From Blastococcus sp. PRF04-17 (lineage in GTDB: Bacteria > Actinomycetota > Actinomycetes > Mycobacteriales > Geodermatophilaceae), in NCBI RefSeq assembly GCF_023016265.1, contig NZ_CP095412.1, positions 3,534,001 through 3,598,000 on the forward strand: DNA of 64,000 nucleotides, written 5' to 3'. This document shows positions 46,154 to 55,113 of the stretch, piece by piece (positions within the stretch are counted from its first letter, which is position 1; the number at the start of each line of letters is the position of its first letter). Below the pieces are notes generated by a model. That model made no database searches, was not told the DNA's origin, and worked only from the letters and a program-made list of their open reading frames with translations. The translations under genes were made by a program, and so were the position numbers.

Positions 46154-47894
46154 AGGTGCCCGGCGCGTCGGCCAGGGGCTCCAGTTTCCCGCCCAGGGTG
46201 GGTGGCGCCGGCACCTCGTCGCCCGACCGTTCGCCGAGCCAGGTCGTGAAGTCCGGCCACCAGGAGCCCTTCACGGTCTCGGCCTGGGCCAGCCACTGCT
46301 CGGGGTCGGGCGGCGTGGAACCCGCCACCTTGAACGTCGACTTGGGGTTGCCGGGAGGGTTGACCAGGGAGGCGATGTGGCCGCTGGTCGACAGGATGAA
46401 CCGGCTCTCGCCGCCCAGCAGCTGGGTCGACCGGTAGCAGGCCTGCCACGGGCAGAGGTGGTCGGCGATGCCCGCGGTGACGTAGGAGTCCACGGTCACC
46501 GCCGACAGGTCCACCGGCGAGCCGAGCATGGTGGCGGCCCCGGGCCGGGTCAGCTGGTTGCCGAGCGCGACGTCGATGAAGTCGCGGTGCAGCCCGGCGC
46601 TCATGCGGGTCGTGTCGGCGTTCCAGAAGAGGATGTCGAAGTTCGGCGGCGGCTTGCCCTGCAGGTAGTTGTTGACCCAGTAGTTCCACACCAGGTCGTT
46701 GGGCCGCAGCCAGGCGAACACCTCCGCCAGCTGTGCGCCGTCCAGGTACCCCTTCTTCCGGGACCGCTCCGTCGCCTCCTTGACCGACTCCTCGTCGATG
46801 AGCGCGGTGACCGTGCCCGCTCGGGCCCAGTCCAGGACGGTGACCGCGAAGCTGGCCGCCGTCACGCGGTCCTGCCCGCCGGTCGCCGCCAGGTGCGCCA
46901 GCACCATCGCGGTGATGATCCCGCCGGAGCAGAAGCCCTGGATCGCCACCTTCGCGCTGCCGGTGGCCTGCTCGATGGCGTCCATGGCCTCGACCACCGA
47001 CCGTCCGTAGGTGTCCAAATCCCAGTCGGCATGCCGCTCGTCCGGGTTCCGCCAGGAGATCATGAACACCTGCTGGCCGGCGGCCACGTAGTGCTCCACG
47101 ATGCTGCGGCCGGGGGCCAGGTCGGTGATGTAGTACTTGTTGATCGTCGGCGGCACGATGACCAGCGGCACCTCGCGCACGGTCTCCGTCGTCGGCCGGT
47201 ACTGGATGAGCTCGAACACGTCGGTGCGGAAGACGACTGCACCCGGAGTGACGGCCAGGTCCTCCCCGACGGTGAAGGCGTCCGGTTCGACCATCGAGGG
47301 CACCCGCGGCGGCTGGGCGAGGTCGTGCAGCATCCGCCGCAGCCCGCGGACGGCGTTCTTGCCGCCGGTGTCGATGACCGCCTTGAGCGCCAGCGGGTTG
47401 AGGAACGGGACGTTGCTGGGCGCCAGCGCGTCGACGAGGTTGGTGGCGGTGAACCGGATCCGCTCGTCGTCCCGCCAGTCGAGATCGGCGTCCTCGATGA
47501 GCTCCCAGGCGGTCCGCGCCGTGGCGAGGTGCGTCTGCATGGCCCGGCGCAGCAGCGGGTTGCCGGTCCAGGCGGGGTCGGCGAACCGCTTGTCCTTGGG
47601 GCTCGGTGCCAACTCGGAGCTGCCGACGGTGATCCGGCCGAGCTCGCGGGCCAGCTCACCTGTGCGTCGCGCCACCGTGCCCGGCCTGCGCACGAGGGAC
47701 GAGCCCAGCCGCAGCGCCGTGTCCGCCGGGGGGATCAGCCGGCGCAGGGGCCCCCGGGCCGCGTCGACCAGGACCATGTCCAGGCCCATGGCGGCCTCGG
47801 CAGCCTCCTCCGGGGCCTGTGCGGCACGGCCGTTCGGTGCCTCGGCCGGTCGGTCGGCTCCCGGACGGTCACGGTCGCTCGCGGGCTGGGCCAT
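46137..47894 (-). CDS. phaC: PHA/PHB synthase family protein (class I-like)
   Basis: This 585-aa protein polymerises hydroxyacyl-CoA into storage polyester. The lipase-like box carries the catalytic Cys, GFCSGG, near residue 319; the catalytic Asp lies in AGIADHLCPW and the His in SGHIASLVNPPGNPK. Other family markers are VPPTINKYYITDL, ISWRNPDERHADWDLDTY and RPNDLVWNYWVNNYL. Length is that of class I synthases. ATG 47894 follows GAGGAG. The next gene is a hydrolase of the depolymerase type, so the two form a storage-polymer module. Confidence 0.9.
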   Translation of the reverse strand: MAQPASDRDRPGADRPAEAPNGRAAQAPEEAAEAAMGLDMVLVDAARGPLRRLIPPADTALRLGSSLVRRPGTVARRTGELARELGRITVGSSELAPSPKDKRFADPAWTGNPLLRRAMQTHLATARTAWELIEDADLDWRDDERIRFTATNLVDALAPSNVPFLNPLALKAVIDTGGKNAVRGLRRMLHDLAQPPRVPSMVEPDAFTVGEDLAVTPGAVVFRTDVFELIQYRPTTETVREVPLVIVPPTINKYYITDLAPGRSIVEHYVAAGQQVFMISWRNPDERHADWDLDTYGRSVVEAMDAIEQATGSAKVAIQGFCSGGIITAMVLAHLAATGGQDRVTAASFAVTVLDWARAGTVTALIDEESVKEATERSRKKGYLDGAQLAEVFAWLRPNDLVWNYWVNNYLQGKPPPNFDILFWNADTTRMSAGLHRDFIDVALGNQLTRPGAATMLGSPVDLSAVTVDSYVTAGIADHLCPWQACYRSTQLLGGESRFILSTSGHIASLVNPPGNPKSTFKVAGSTPPDPEQWLAQAETVKGSWWPDFTTWLGERSGDEVPAPPTLGGKLEPLADAPGTYVFDK

Positions 47895-48047
47895 CGACGG
47901 TTCTCCTCAGGACGCGCTGCGTGGCGCGGCCGCGGAGGAAGCGATGGTGCGCCGTTCCCCCGGGCGCTGTGTGGCCTGGACCACTCAACCACAGCCCGGG
48001 GGCCCGGCAGGGCGGCGGTCAGGCCGCCGGCGGAGCCGGGCGGGGGA

Positions 48048-48599
48048 TCAGCGCGCGTGCTCCGGGCAGATGTTCGTCACGGCCAGCTGCACGAAGTTCG
48101 CGGCCTCCTGGTCGGTGGCGCCGGCGAAGGTCAGCGCGCGGACCATGTCGTCGCGGGTCGCGCCGTGGCCCATCTCCTCGCACACGTTGCGGGCCATGGC
48201 CAGCTTCTGCGCGTCGTCGACCGGCGGGGCGAGACCGGAGTCGCTGACCTGGTCCAGGAAGGCCTGGGGTGCCTGCGCCGGAGCCGGGGCGGGGGCCGGG
48301 GCGGGGGCCGGGGCGGGGGAAGGCGCCTCGGCCGGCTCCTCGGGGGCGGGGGCCTCGGCCGTGGGGGACGGCGTCGGCGTCGGGCTCGCGTCGGCGGGCT
48401 GCTCGGCGGTGGCGGCACCGGACCCGGTGGCGGACGGGGAGGAGGCGGCACCGGCGGGAACCGGGCGTGCCATCGCGAACCAGGCACCGAAGGCGACCAG
48501 CACGGCCAGGACCGCGGTCGCGATGAGCAGGCGTTCGAAGCCCTTCGAGCGCACGAGGGCCGCGAAGGCCGTGCGGCGGTTCGACGTCTTCGTGGTCAT
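48048..48599 (-). CDS. Membrane-anchored DUF732-type protein with Ala-Pro repeat linker
   Basis: The 183-aa protein has one N-terminal helix (LLIATAVLAVLVAFGAWFAMA), a low-complexity linker made of Pro-Ala repeats, and a C-terminal domain AFLDQVSDSGLAPPVDD..., then MARNVCEEMGHGATRDDMVRAL and ANFVQLAVTNICPEH with two Cys likely forming a disulfide. This is the DUF732 pattern known from mycobacteria. The linker is encoded by a short G/C-rich tandem repeat at about 48284-48320, a site prone to length change. Confidence 0.82.
   Translation of the reverse strand: MTTKTSNRRTAFAALVRSKGFERLLIATAVLAVLVAFGAWFAMARPVPAGAASSPSATGSGAATAEQPADASPTPTPSPTAEAPAPEEPAEAPSPAPAPAPAPAPAPAQAPQAFLDQVSDSGLAPPVDDAQKLAMARNVCEEMGHGATRDDMVRALTFAGATDQEAANFVQLAVTNICPEHAR
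48284..48320. repeat. 12-bp-type GC-rich tandem repeat encoding the Ala-Pro linker
   Basis: Units of GGGGCCGGGGCG occur in tandem (about three copies), encoding the alternating Ala-Pro residues of the DUF732 protein's linker. Slippage here would change linker length in whole 2- or 4-residue steps without shifting frame. Confidence 0.6.
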
Positions 48600-48711
48600 C
48601 AGTGCTGCGCTCCGTCCGATGCCGGCCCGGGCGGCCGGCTATGGGTGCCATCGGCAGGGCGACCGCCTGCTCCAGCTCGGGGAGGGGGCACCTCACCCGT
48701 CCGGGTGGGGG

Positions 48712-49359
48712 TCAGGACGTCGACGCCGCCGGGTCGCGCCGGTGCCGGATGGCCATCAGCAGCGCAGGCCAGCCCAGCGCCAGCCCGGCCCCGATGAGCG
48801 CGCCGGCCACCGTGTCCGACAGCCAGTGGGCGCGCAGGTAGACCCGCGAGAGCGCCATCACCGAGGTGAGGACGACGGCGTTGACCTCCCAGCGCCACCG
48901 GCTGGGGCCCGGTGCGGCCAGCACGAGGACCAGCCCGACGGCGGTGACGGCCGTGGCGATCGCATGACCCGACGGGAAGGACGCTGCCGAGGTCTCGATC
49001 AGCGCCCCCGGCGGGCGCATGCGGTCGGTGGCCGCCTTGAGCGGGCCGATGAACAGCTCGCTCGAGACCACGGCGAGGCTGAAGGCGGCCGCCCGCAGCC
49101 AGTGCCGGCGCCAGGCGAGCAGCAGCAGGGCGGCGATCCGCAGTGGCCAGTTGACCGCCGCGCTGCCGAGCACGGACAACGCCTCGGACACGGCGGTGGC
49201 CGGCGCGTTGCGCGCGGACCCGGCGGCCTCCCACACCGCGTCGTCCACCGCCTGCACGGTGGGTCCGGTGGCCGGGTGGAACACCACGAGCGTCAGCGCC
49301 AGCCCGCCCAGCAGCAGTGATCCGCTGACGACGAGGCCGCGGCGGGAGTCGACCAGCAT
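48712..49359 (-). CDS. PAP2 superfamily phosphatase
   Basis: The 215-aa membrane protein has about five helices and an intact PAP2 active site: K-x6-RP as KAATDRMRP, PSGH in SFPSGHAIAT and SR-x5-H-x3-D as SRVYLRAHWLSD. It should dephosphorylate a lipid phosphate such as undecaprenyl pyrophosphate or phosphatidic acid. It lies 40 bp after the LPG-synthase-like gene and is the last gene of the four-gene membrane-lipid operon, supplying the active phosphatase that the fusion protein at the front of the operon lacks. Confidence 0.88.
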   Translation of the reverse strand: MLVDSRRGLVVSGSLLLGGLALTLVVFHPATGPTVQAVDDAVWEAAGSARNAPATAVSEALSVLGSAAVNWPLRIAALLLLAWRRHWLRAAAFSLAVVSSELFIGPLKAATDRMRPPGALIETSAASFPSGHAIATAVTAVGLVLVLAAPGPSRWRWEVNAVVLTSVMALSRVYLRAHWLSDTVAGALIGAGLALGWPALLMAIRHRRDPAASTS

Positions 49360-49399
49360 CAGACCGGCCGCCCGGGGTCGCGACCGTGCGCCACCGCCG

Positions 49400-50500
49400 T
49401 CACACCGACTCCGGCACCAGCTCGGTGCGGGGTGCGGAGTTCGGCTCCCGGCGCCACGACCGGTTGCGCTGCCAGAAGACGTAGGTGCCCAGCCCGATCG
49501 GGATGGGCAGGACGTAGGTCAGCGCCCGGAACACCAGCACCGCGGCGGCGACCAGCGCCCGCTGGCCACCGGCAGCGGCCAGGCCCGTGATGAGCGCGAG
49601 CTCGATCACCCCGAGCCCGCCCGGCGTGAACGGGATCGCCGTCAGCAGTCGCGCGAAGGCGAAGACGGCGAGCGCCTCGGGGATCGACACCTGGTCCGCG
49701 CCCACGCCCACGAACCGGAGGGCCAGCAGCAGCACCAGGAACAACGACAGGTGGCTGACCACCGTCGTCAGAGTGATCCAGTGCCACCTCGCCCGGAGGA
49801 GCAGCACGGTCCGCTCGCGGAACTTCGTGGTCGCCTTGTCCCAGCCGGTCACCGGTCCACGCCGGAACAGCCGCCGGATCGCCGAGGCGACCCGGCCGGC
49901 ACCGCGGCCGATGCGGGCGGCCGTCTGCTGGCTGCGGAGCAGCAGGCCGAGGAGGACGACGCTGCAGACGAGACCGGCCACTCCCGCGAGCCCAGCGAGC
50001 AGCCGGCCCGTGGTGGGCGGCGAGGAGAAGGCCAGCAGGACGAGGGCGACCACGGGCAGGCCCAGCTTGGCGAAGTTGTTCCAGAGGCCGGAGATCAGCA
50101 GCGCCACGGACGTCCGCGACCGGGAGAACCCCCACGAGCTGTTCAGGGCATAGGTCAGGCCGAGCGCGATGGCGGCCCCACCCACCACCGTGTTGGAGAC
50201 GGCCGTCGTCGTCTGGGTCGACACCGTCGCCTGCCCCAGCGTCATGCCGGGCGTGGTGGCGACCATGACGAACTGGTAGGTCGCCAGGTTCCAGATCGCG
50301 GCGACGACCAGGACCGCCACCTCGACCCACGACATCCCGCGTACGGACTCCCACACCGCCGACACGCTGGTGAACTGCGGCAGGAACCAGACGAAGACGG
50401 CGACCACCAGCGCCAGCGACAGCAGCGGCCCGAGCAGCCGGCGCCAGAGCGGCCTGCGGGCGCTCGCGGCGGTCGTCGGGCGGGTGTCGACGGCGGTCAT
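49400..50500 (-). CDS. Lysylphosphatidylglycerol synthase TM-domain (UPF0104/YbhN) family protein
   Basis: The 366-aa protein has about eight helices and the family's pattern WNLATYQFVMVATTPGMTLGQATVSTQTTTAVSNTVVGGAAIALGLTY, then RFVGVGADQVSIPEALAVFAFARLLTAIPFTPGGLGVIELAL. This is the flippase-like half of MprF-type proteins without the aminoacyl-transferase domain, so it may move a lipid across the membrane. ATG 50500 overlaps the stop of the lipoprotein gene (ATGA). Confidence 0.86.
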   Translation of the reverse strand: MTAVDTRPTTAASARRPLWRRLLGPLLSLALVVAVFVWFLPQFTSVSAVWESVRGMSWVEVAVLVVAAIWNLATYQFVMVATTPGMTLGQATVSTQTTTAVSNTVVGGAAIALGLTYALNSSWGFSRSRTSVALLISGLWNNFAKLGLPVVALVLLAFSSPPTTGRLLAGLAGVAGLVCSVVLLGLLLRSQQTAARIGRGAGRVASAIRRLFRRGPVTGWDKATTKFRERTVLLLRARWHWITLTTVVSHLSLFLVLLLALRFVGVGADQVSIPEALAVFAFARLLTAIPFTPGGLGVIELALITGLAAAGGQRALVAAAVLVFRALTYVLPIPIGLGTYVFWQRNRSWRREPNSAPRTELVPESV

Positions 50501-51096
50501 CGCCCGCCCTCCGCGGCGGGGTCGAGCTCGAGCCGGCCGCCGCTCTCCTCCCGGACCAGGTCCTGCAGGTTCGCGCGCGGCACGGCACCGATGGCCTGCG
50601 TCGCCAGCGCCAGGGCCTCCGACCGCTCCCGGCCGGACAACCGGAACAGCACGCTCATGCACCCGCCCTCGAACAGGTAGAACCGCTGGCCGACGTACTG
50701 CGGGCTCACCTGCGTGACCAGTTCGAGGCGCTGCATGTCCTGCCGGTCGCTGGGGATCTCGGTGGCCCCGGTGGTGTCGCAGGACTCGGTCAACCGCACC
50801 TCGATGGCGTGCGTGCCGTACCGGTCGGCGTCCAGCCAGAACGCAGCCGAGTCGTTGCGCGCCTCCATGTCGGAGAACCGCCAGCCGACCGGCATGGCTT
50901 CCAGGCACGGCACGAAGGACGCCGTCGGCACCGATTGCGCCATGAGGATCACACCGTTGGAGGGCTCGGCGTCGTCCCCTTGCTCGCAGGCGACCAGGTC
51001 GCTGTGCAACGACACCACCTGGATGCAGCCGGTGAGCAGCAGGGTGGTCAGCGCCGAACCGGTCAGGGCCGCCCACCGGCGGACGCGGCCGGTCAC
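50497..51096 (-). CDS. Operon-encoded lipoprotein of unknown function
   Basis: The 199-aa protein has a lipoprotein signal (WAALTGSALTTLLLTGC, lipobox LTG|C). The mature domain has several Cys (LVACEQGDD; ASFVPCLEAMPVGW; TESCDTTG; FEGGCMSVLF) that could form two disulfides. No family is recognised. GTG 51096 overlaps the kinase-fusion stop and its own stop overlaps the next gene, so it is translationally locked between a kinase and a lipid flippase-like protein, probably sensing or assisting outside the membrane. Confidence 0.75.
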   Translation of the reverse strand: MTGRVRRWAALTGSALTTLLLTGCIQVVSLHSDLVACEQGDDAEPSNGVILMAQSVPTASFVPCLEAMPVGWRFSDMEARNDSAAFWLDADRYGTHAIEVRLTESCDTTGATEIPSDRQDMQRLELVTQVSPQYVGQRFYLFEGGCMSVLFRLSGRERSEALALATQAIGAVPRANLQDLVREESGGRLELDPAAEGGR

Positions 51097-52808
51097 AGCG
51101 GCGACCTGAGGACGTTGACCAGCACCAGCGCGGCGACCAGCGCACCGCCGAGGGTGGCGACGGTCAGGCCGGCCCGCCGCCAGGTCAGCCGCTGGATGCG
51201 GACCGGGGGCAGCCGGTAGGGCAGCAGGCGGAGGAAGTCGCCGTGCAGGTCGCGCCCCTGCTGGCGGAGCATCCGCCGCAGCTGGGAGGGCATGGTGAGA
51301 CCGCGGGTCGCGGCGAACGCCTCGGCGATCTCCTCCTCGGAGAACTGCCGCCGTGCCCGGCGGTACACCCGCTCGGCGTCGGTGCGCAGGCCGAGGACCA
51401 GCATCATGTTGGCCAGGTCCACGGCCTGGCGCCACGGGCTGGGCCGCACCTCCGCGAAGGCGGAGTCGATCACGAACAGGGTGCCGTCGCGGACCAGCAG
51501 GTTGGCCGGCTTGATGTCGCGGTGGGCCATGCCGATCTCCCACATCCGGCGCACGACGGCCAGGCCCTGGTCGATGATCGCGTCGTCGATCTCCGCCTCG
51601 CCGGCCTCCTGCGCGCCGTCGATGAACTCGGTGACCAGCAGGTACTCGCGCTCGGGTGTGATCTCCACGATCCCGAGCGGGTGCGGCACCGGCAGTCCGG
51701 CGTCGGAGAACAGCCGCAGGATGTAGTCCTCGTACTGCACGAGGCGCCGGACGCTGTGGAACGGCTTCTCGTCCTCGAGGCGCCCGTACAGCAGCGCGCG
51801 CCCGAGCTTGTAGAAGCGGTCGGACCGGAGGTGCGTGGCGGCGTACAGCTTCGCGAACACGCAGCTGCGGCTCTCGGGGTCGGACGGGTCCGCCTTGACG
51901 GTGATCTTGAGGGGCGTCGAGCCCCCGGAGCCGGCCAGGCCGAACGGCGTGACGTCGACGGCCAGCATGCCCAGCTGGTCCTGGAGCGCCCGGATGATCG
52001 CCTCGCCGCGCTCGCCGGACACGTCGAGGTGCGCCGGCCGGGCGCGGCTGTACCGGACGGGGTAGACGGAGTTCGGGGTGAGCAGCCGGAACGCGGCCAG
52101 CGGCGCGGCCACCCCGAGGACGATCCCGGCGAGGATGCCGGTCGGGTGGTCCTGGGCCAGGTACAGCCGGGAGAGCGCGGTGACGACGAGCAATCCCGCG
52201 ACGACCCACTTGCCGGTGGTCCGCCACCGGCCCGCCGGCACCAGGGCGTACAGCGTGCTCACCAGGAAGGTCGCCAGCACGGTCATGGGCAGCGACGGCA
52301 TCGAGAACCCGGACCAGTGGCCGATGACCTCGACCTCGTAGGGGCGCGGCCGCTGCAGCGTGCTGGCCAGCGTGCCGCCGAGGTTGACCACGAGCAGCCC
52401 CACGCCCAGCCACACGAACAGGTGGCGCCAGCGGCGGAGGACGACCAGCAGGGCGAGGTTGGTGATCCAGATGACGTGGATCGCCTTCGCCGTGGCCAGG
52501 ACGCCGGCGACCTCGGCCACCCGGGTGAGCGCGGGTGAGCGGATCTCGCTGAACGCCTGGAGGACCCGGGTGTCGAGGAGGTCGAAGGTGCCCACCGTGC
52601 CGGTGACGACGACCGCGAGGCAGGCGAGCAGCACCACCGCGCTGAGCACCAGCCAGAACTTGCCCGACGCGTTGAGGTTCCGTGGCAGGGGTGGTGGCTC
52701 CCCTGAGGGCCGGCGGCGTCTGCGGACCCGCTGGATCGCCGGTGGGGCGGGCCGCGGGACCGGCACGGCTGCGCCCGTCCCGGGCGGTGCCTGCGGCAGC
52801 GTGGCCAT
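51093..52808 (-). CDS. Membrane fusion protein: degenerate PAP2 domain plus RIO/LPS-type kinase domain
   Basis: The 571-aa protein has a basic Pro/Arg-rich N-terminus, about six helices forming a PAP2-like domain (residues about 45-235), and a cytosolic kinase domain (about 260-540) followed by a final helix. The kinase keeps MAHRDIKPANLLV (catalytic Asp and Asn) and FVIDSAFA in the metal-site position. The PAP2 part has lost most catalytic residues: TLQRPRP lacks the Lys, PSGH is replaced by PSLP, and SRLYLAQDHPTG lacks the His and Asp at their usual places. So it looks like a lipid-binding or sensing domain driving a kinase. The kinase substrate is unknown (lipid or protein). It is the first gene of a four-gene operon. 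Confidence 0.83.
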   Translation of the reverse strand: MATLPQAPPGTGAAVPVPRPAPPAIQRVRRRRRPSGEPPPLPRNLNASGKFWLVLSAVVLLACLAVVVTGTVGTFDLLDTRVLQAFSEIRSPALTRVAEVAGVLATAKAIHVIWITNLALLVVLRRWRHLFVWLGVGLLVVNLGGTLASTLQRPRPYEVEVIGHWSGFSMPSLPMTVLATFLVSTLYALVPAGRWRTTGKWVVAGLLVVTALSRLYLAQDHPTGILAGIVLGVAAPLAAFRLLTPNSVYPVRYSRARPAHLDVSGERGEAIIRALQDQLGMLAVDVTPFGLAGSGGSTPLKITVKADPSDPESRSCVFAKLYAATHLRSDRFYKLGRALLYGRLEDEKPFHSVRRLVQYEDYILRLFSDAGLPVPHPLGIVEITPEREYLLVTEFIDGAQEAGEAEIDDAIIDQGLAVVRRMWEIGMAHRDIKPANLLVRDGTLFVIDSAFAEVRPSPWRQAVDLANMMLVLGLRTDAERVYRRARRQFSEEEIAEAFAATRGLTMPSQLRRMLRQQGRDLHGDFLRLLPYRLPPVRIQRLTWRRAGLTVATLGGALVAALVLVNVLRSPL

Positions 52809-52912
52809 GGTGCCGCATGCTCCACCGAGAACGGGATCGAGACCATCCCCTTTCTCCTCTGCCCGGCGCTAGCGTGACCCCCGCTGAGCCTCCGGCCCGG
52901 GGAGGAGGGGTC

Positions 52913-53805
52913 GTGCGACCTCGACCCGCCGGGGTCCTCTGTGCCCTCGTGCTGCTGCTTCTCGCCGGCTGCACCACGGCGCCGGAGCCGACGGAGCCGC
53001 CCGACACGATCCGGTTCGCCTCCTACGACTTCCCGGAGAACCAGATCCTCACCGAGGTGTATGCGGAGGCGGCGCGTCGTGCCGGCCTGCCCGTGTCGGT
53101 GACGCACGGCGTCGGCCCGCGCGAGGTGGTGGCCCCGGCGCTCCAGCAGGGGGTCGTGGACGTCGTCATCGACTACCTGGGGACGGCGCTGGCGTTCGCG
53201 CGCCCCTCCGCTCCGAGCCTGACCCGCGAGCCGGTGGCGATGCGCGCCGTGCTGAGCCGGGTGCTCGGCGGCCGGGGGGTGCTCGTCCTCGAGGCGGGTC
53301 GGGCGCAGGACCAGAACGGATTCGCAGTGACCACCGCGTTCGCCGCCGGGCGGGGGTCGCCCGCCTCTCCGACCTGGTCGAGCTCGCGCCCGAGCTGACC
53401 TTCGGCGGGCCCCCGGAGTGCCCCGACCGGCCGTTCTGCCTGCGGGGGCTGGAGGAGGTCTACGGCCTGCACTTCGGCGAGGTGCGGGCGATGCCGTCCC
53501 GGGCCGCCACGGTCGAGGCGCTCGTCGCCGGCGACATCGACGTCGGCCTGCTGGAGACCACCGACGCCCGGCTGGCGGTGGCGCCCATCCAGCTGCTGAT
53601 AGACGACCGGGGGCTGCAACCGCCCGAGCACGTCGTCCCGCTGGTGCGCGCCGATGCGATCGACCGCTGGGGCGAGCGGCTCCGGACGGCGCTGGACGAG
53701 GTGAGCGAGCGGCTGACCACCAACGACCTCGTGCAGCTCAACCGCCGGGTCGAGCTCGACGGCCTCACCGCCCAGGAGGCCGCCGCGTCCTGGTGGGACG
53801 GGTGA
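52913..53805 (+). CDS. Glycine betaine/choline-type ABC substrate-binding lipoprotein, apparent -1 frameshift
   Basis: GTG 52913 follows GGAGGAGGGG. The signal VLCALVLLLLAGC gives a lipobox (LAG|C). The mature part matches OpuAC-type binding proteins: DTIRFASYDFPENQILTEVYAEAARRAG, GPREVVAPALQQGVVDVVIDYLGTAL. Near 53352-53356 the frame breaks in a five-G run; with one extra G the sequence continues VARLSDLVELAPELTFGGPPE..., DIDVGLLETTDARLA and ends at TGA 53805 (about 297 aa). No permease or ATPase gene is adjacent, so it may work with a transporter elsewhere. Confidence 0.8.
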
Positions 53806-54990
53806 TCACACGATCGCGCCCCGGCCGGTGATGGCCCGGCCCACGATCAGCGTGTTCACCTCGCGGGTGCCCTCGTAGGAGTAGATCGCCTCGGCGTCGG
53901 CGACGTACCGGCCCACGTTGTGCTCGAGCAGGATGCCGTTGCCACCCATGAGCTCACGGGCCCAGCCGACGGTCTCCCGCATGCGGACGGTGCTGAACGC
54001 CTTGGCCAGCGACGCCTGCTCGTCGCTCATCCGCCCGGCGTCCTGGAGCTGGGAGAGCCGCGCGCAGAGGGCCGCCGACGCGGTGATGTTGCCGAGCATC
54101 CGCACGAGCAGGTCCTGGACGAGCTGGAACTGCGCGATCGGGCGGCCGAACTGGGTGCGCTCGTTGGCGTAGCGCAGGGCGTGCTCGTAGGCGCCGCGGG
54201 AGCAGCCCACCGCCGACCAGGCGACGCCGGCGCGCGTCATCTTCAGCACCTTGGCGGTGTCCTTGAAGCTGTGGGCCTCCTGGAGGCGGTTCTCCTCGGG
54301 GATGCGGACGTCCTCCAGCGTGATCAGGGCGTTCTGGACGGCGCGCAGGGCGATCTTGTCCTCGAGGTCGACGGTGGAGAACCCCTCGGTGCCTTGCTCG
54401 ACCACGAAGCCCAGCACCCGCTCGGTCTCCTCGTCCTGGGCCCAGATGATCACCAGGTCGGCGAAGCTGGCGTTGCCGATCCACTTCTTCTGGCCGTCGA
54501 GCACCCAGGTGTCGCCCTCCCGCCGGGCCTTCGTGCGCAGGCCGCGGGCGACGTCGGAGCCGGAGTCGGGCTCGGTCAGCCCGAACGCGCCGATGAGCTC
54601 CATGCGCGCCATGGCGGGCAGCCAGCGCTCCTTCTGCTCCTCGGACCCGCAGAGGTACACGCTGCCCATGGCCAGGCCGCCGTGCACGCCCATGAAGGTG
54701 GCGATCGACGGGTCGCCCCGGGACAGCTCCATCGAGATCATCCCGTCCAGCAGCGTCGACTTCCCGGGGCAGCCGTAGCCCGAGTAGGGCGTGCCGGCGA
54801 TGCCGAGCTCGGCGATGCCGGGGATGAGGTGGCGCGGTGTCTCCGCCCGCGTCCAGTACTCGTTGATGATCGGCTGGACCTCGGTGTCCATGAACTCCCG
54901 CACCCGGTGCAGCAGCGCCCGGTCCTCCTCGTCGAGGAGCGCCTCGAGGTCGTAGAAGTCCGAGGTGACGGCCTTGGGGTCGGCGTTCAT
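53806..54990 (-). CDS. Acyl-CoA dehydrogenase (glutaryl-CoA dehydrogenase-like)
   Basis: This 394-aa flavoenzyme oxidises acyl-CoA thioesters. Motifs are AFGLTEPDSGSDV, KKWIGNASFADLVIIWA, the helical C-domain YANERTQFGRPIAQFQLVQD, and the catalytic base region YSYEGTREVNTLIVGRAITG with Glu in place. The overall pattern is closest to glutaryl-CoA dehydrogenases. ATG 54990 follows AGAGGCAGG. Its stop directly abuts the convergent binding-protein gene. Confidence 0.9.
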   Translation of the reverse strand: MNADPKAVTSDFYDLEALLDEEDRALLHRVREFMDTEVQPIINEYWTRAETPRHLIPGIAELGIAGTPYSGYGCPGKSTLLDGMISMELSRGDPSIATFMGVHGGLAMGSVYLCGSEEQKERWLPAMARMELIGAFGLTEPDSGSDVARGLRTKARREGDTWVLDGQKKWIGNASFADLVIIWAQDEETERVLGFVVEQGTEGFSTVDLEDKIALRAVQNALITLEDVRIPEENRLQEAHSFKDTAKVLKMTRAGVAWSAVGCSRGAYEHALRYANERTQFGRPIAQFQLVQDLLVRMLGNITASAALCARLSQLQDAGRMSDEQASLAKAFSTVRMRETVGWARELMGGNGILLEHNVGRYVADAEAIYSYEGTREVNTLIVGRAITGRGAIV

Positions 54991-55113
54991 GGACCTGCCT
55001 CTCTGCAGCGGGAACCGCCACCTACCCCGGGGGTCCCGGAACGCAACCGCACGTATGGACCGGCGGCGCGACGGGCAGGAGAGAGGTCTCGTCCCCCGTC
55101 CGGAGGTTGCGCC

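Noticed and set aside
48284-48320. GC-rich tandem repeat as a CRISPR-like or regulatory array
   Set aside because: It is in frame within the DUF732 gene and simply encodes an Ala-Pro linker; there are no spacers.
45375-48797. 1140-codon open frame on the plus strand
   Set aside because: It is antisense to the PHA synthase, hydrolase and DUF732 genes. Its low-complexity Arg/Gly/His/Pro content is typical of shadow frames in GC-rich DNA.
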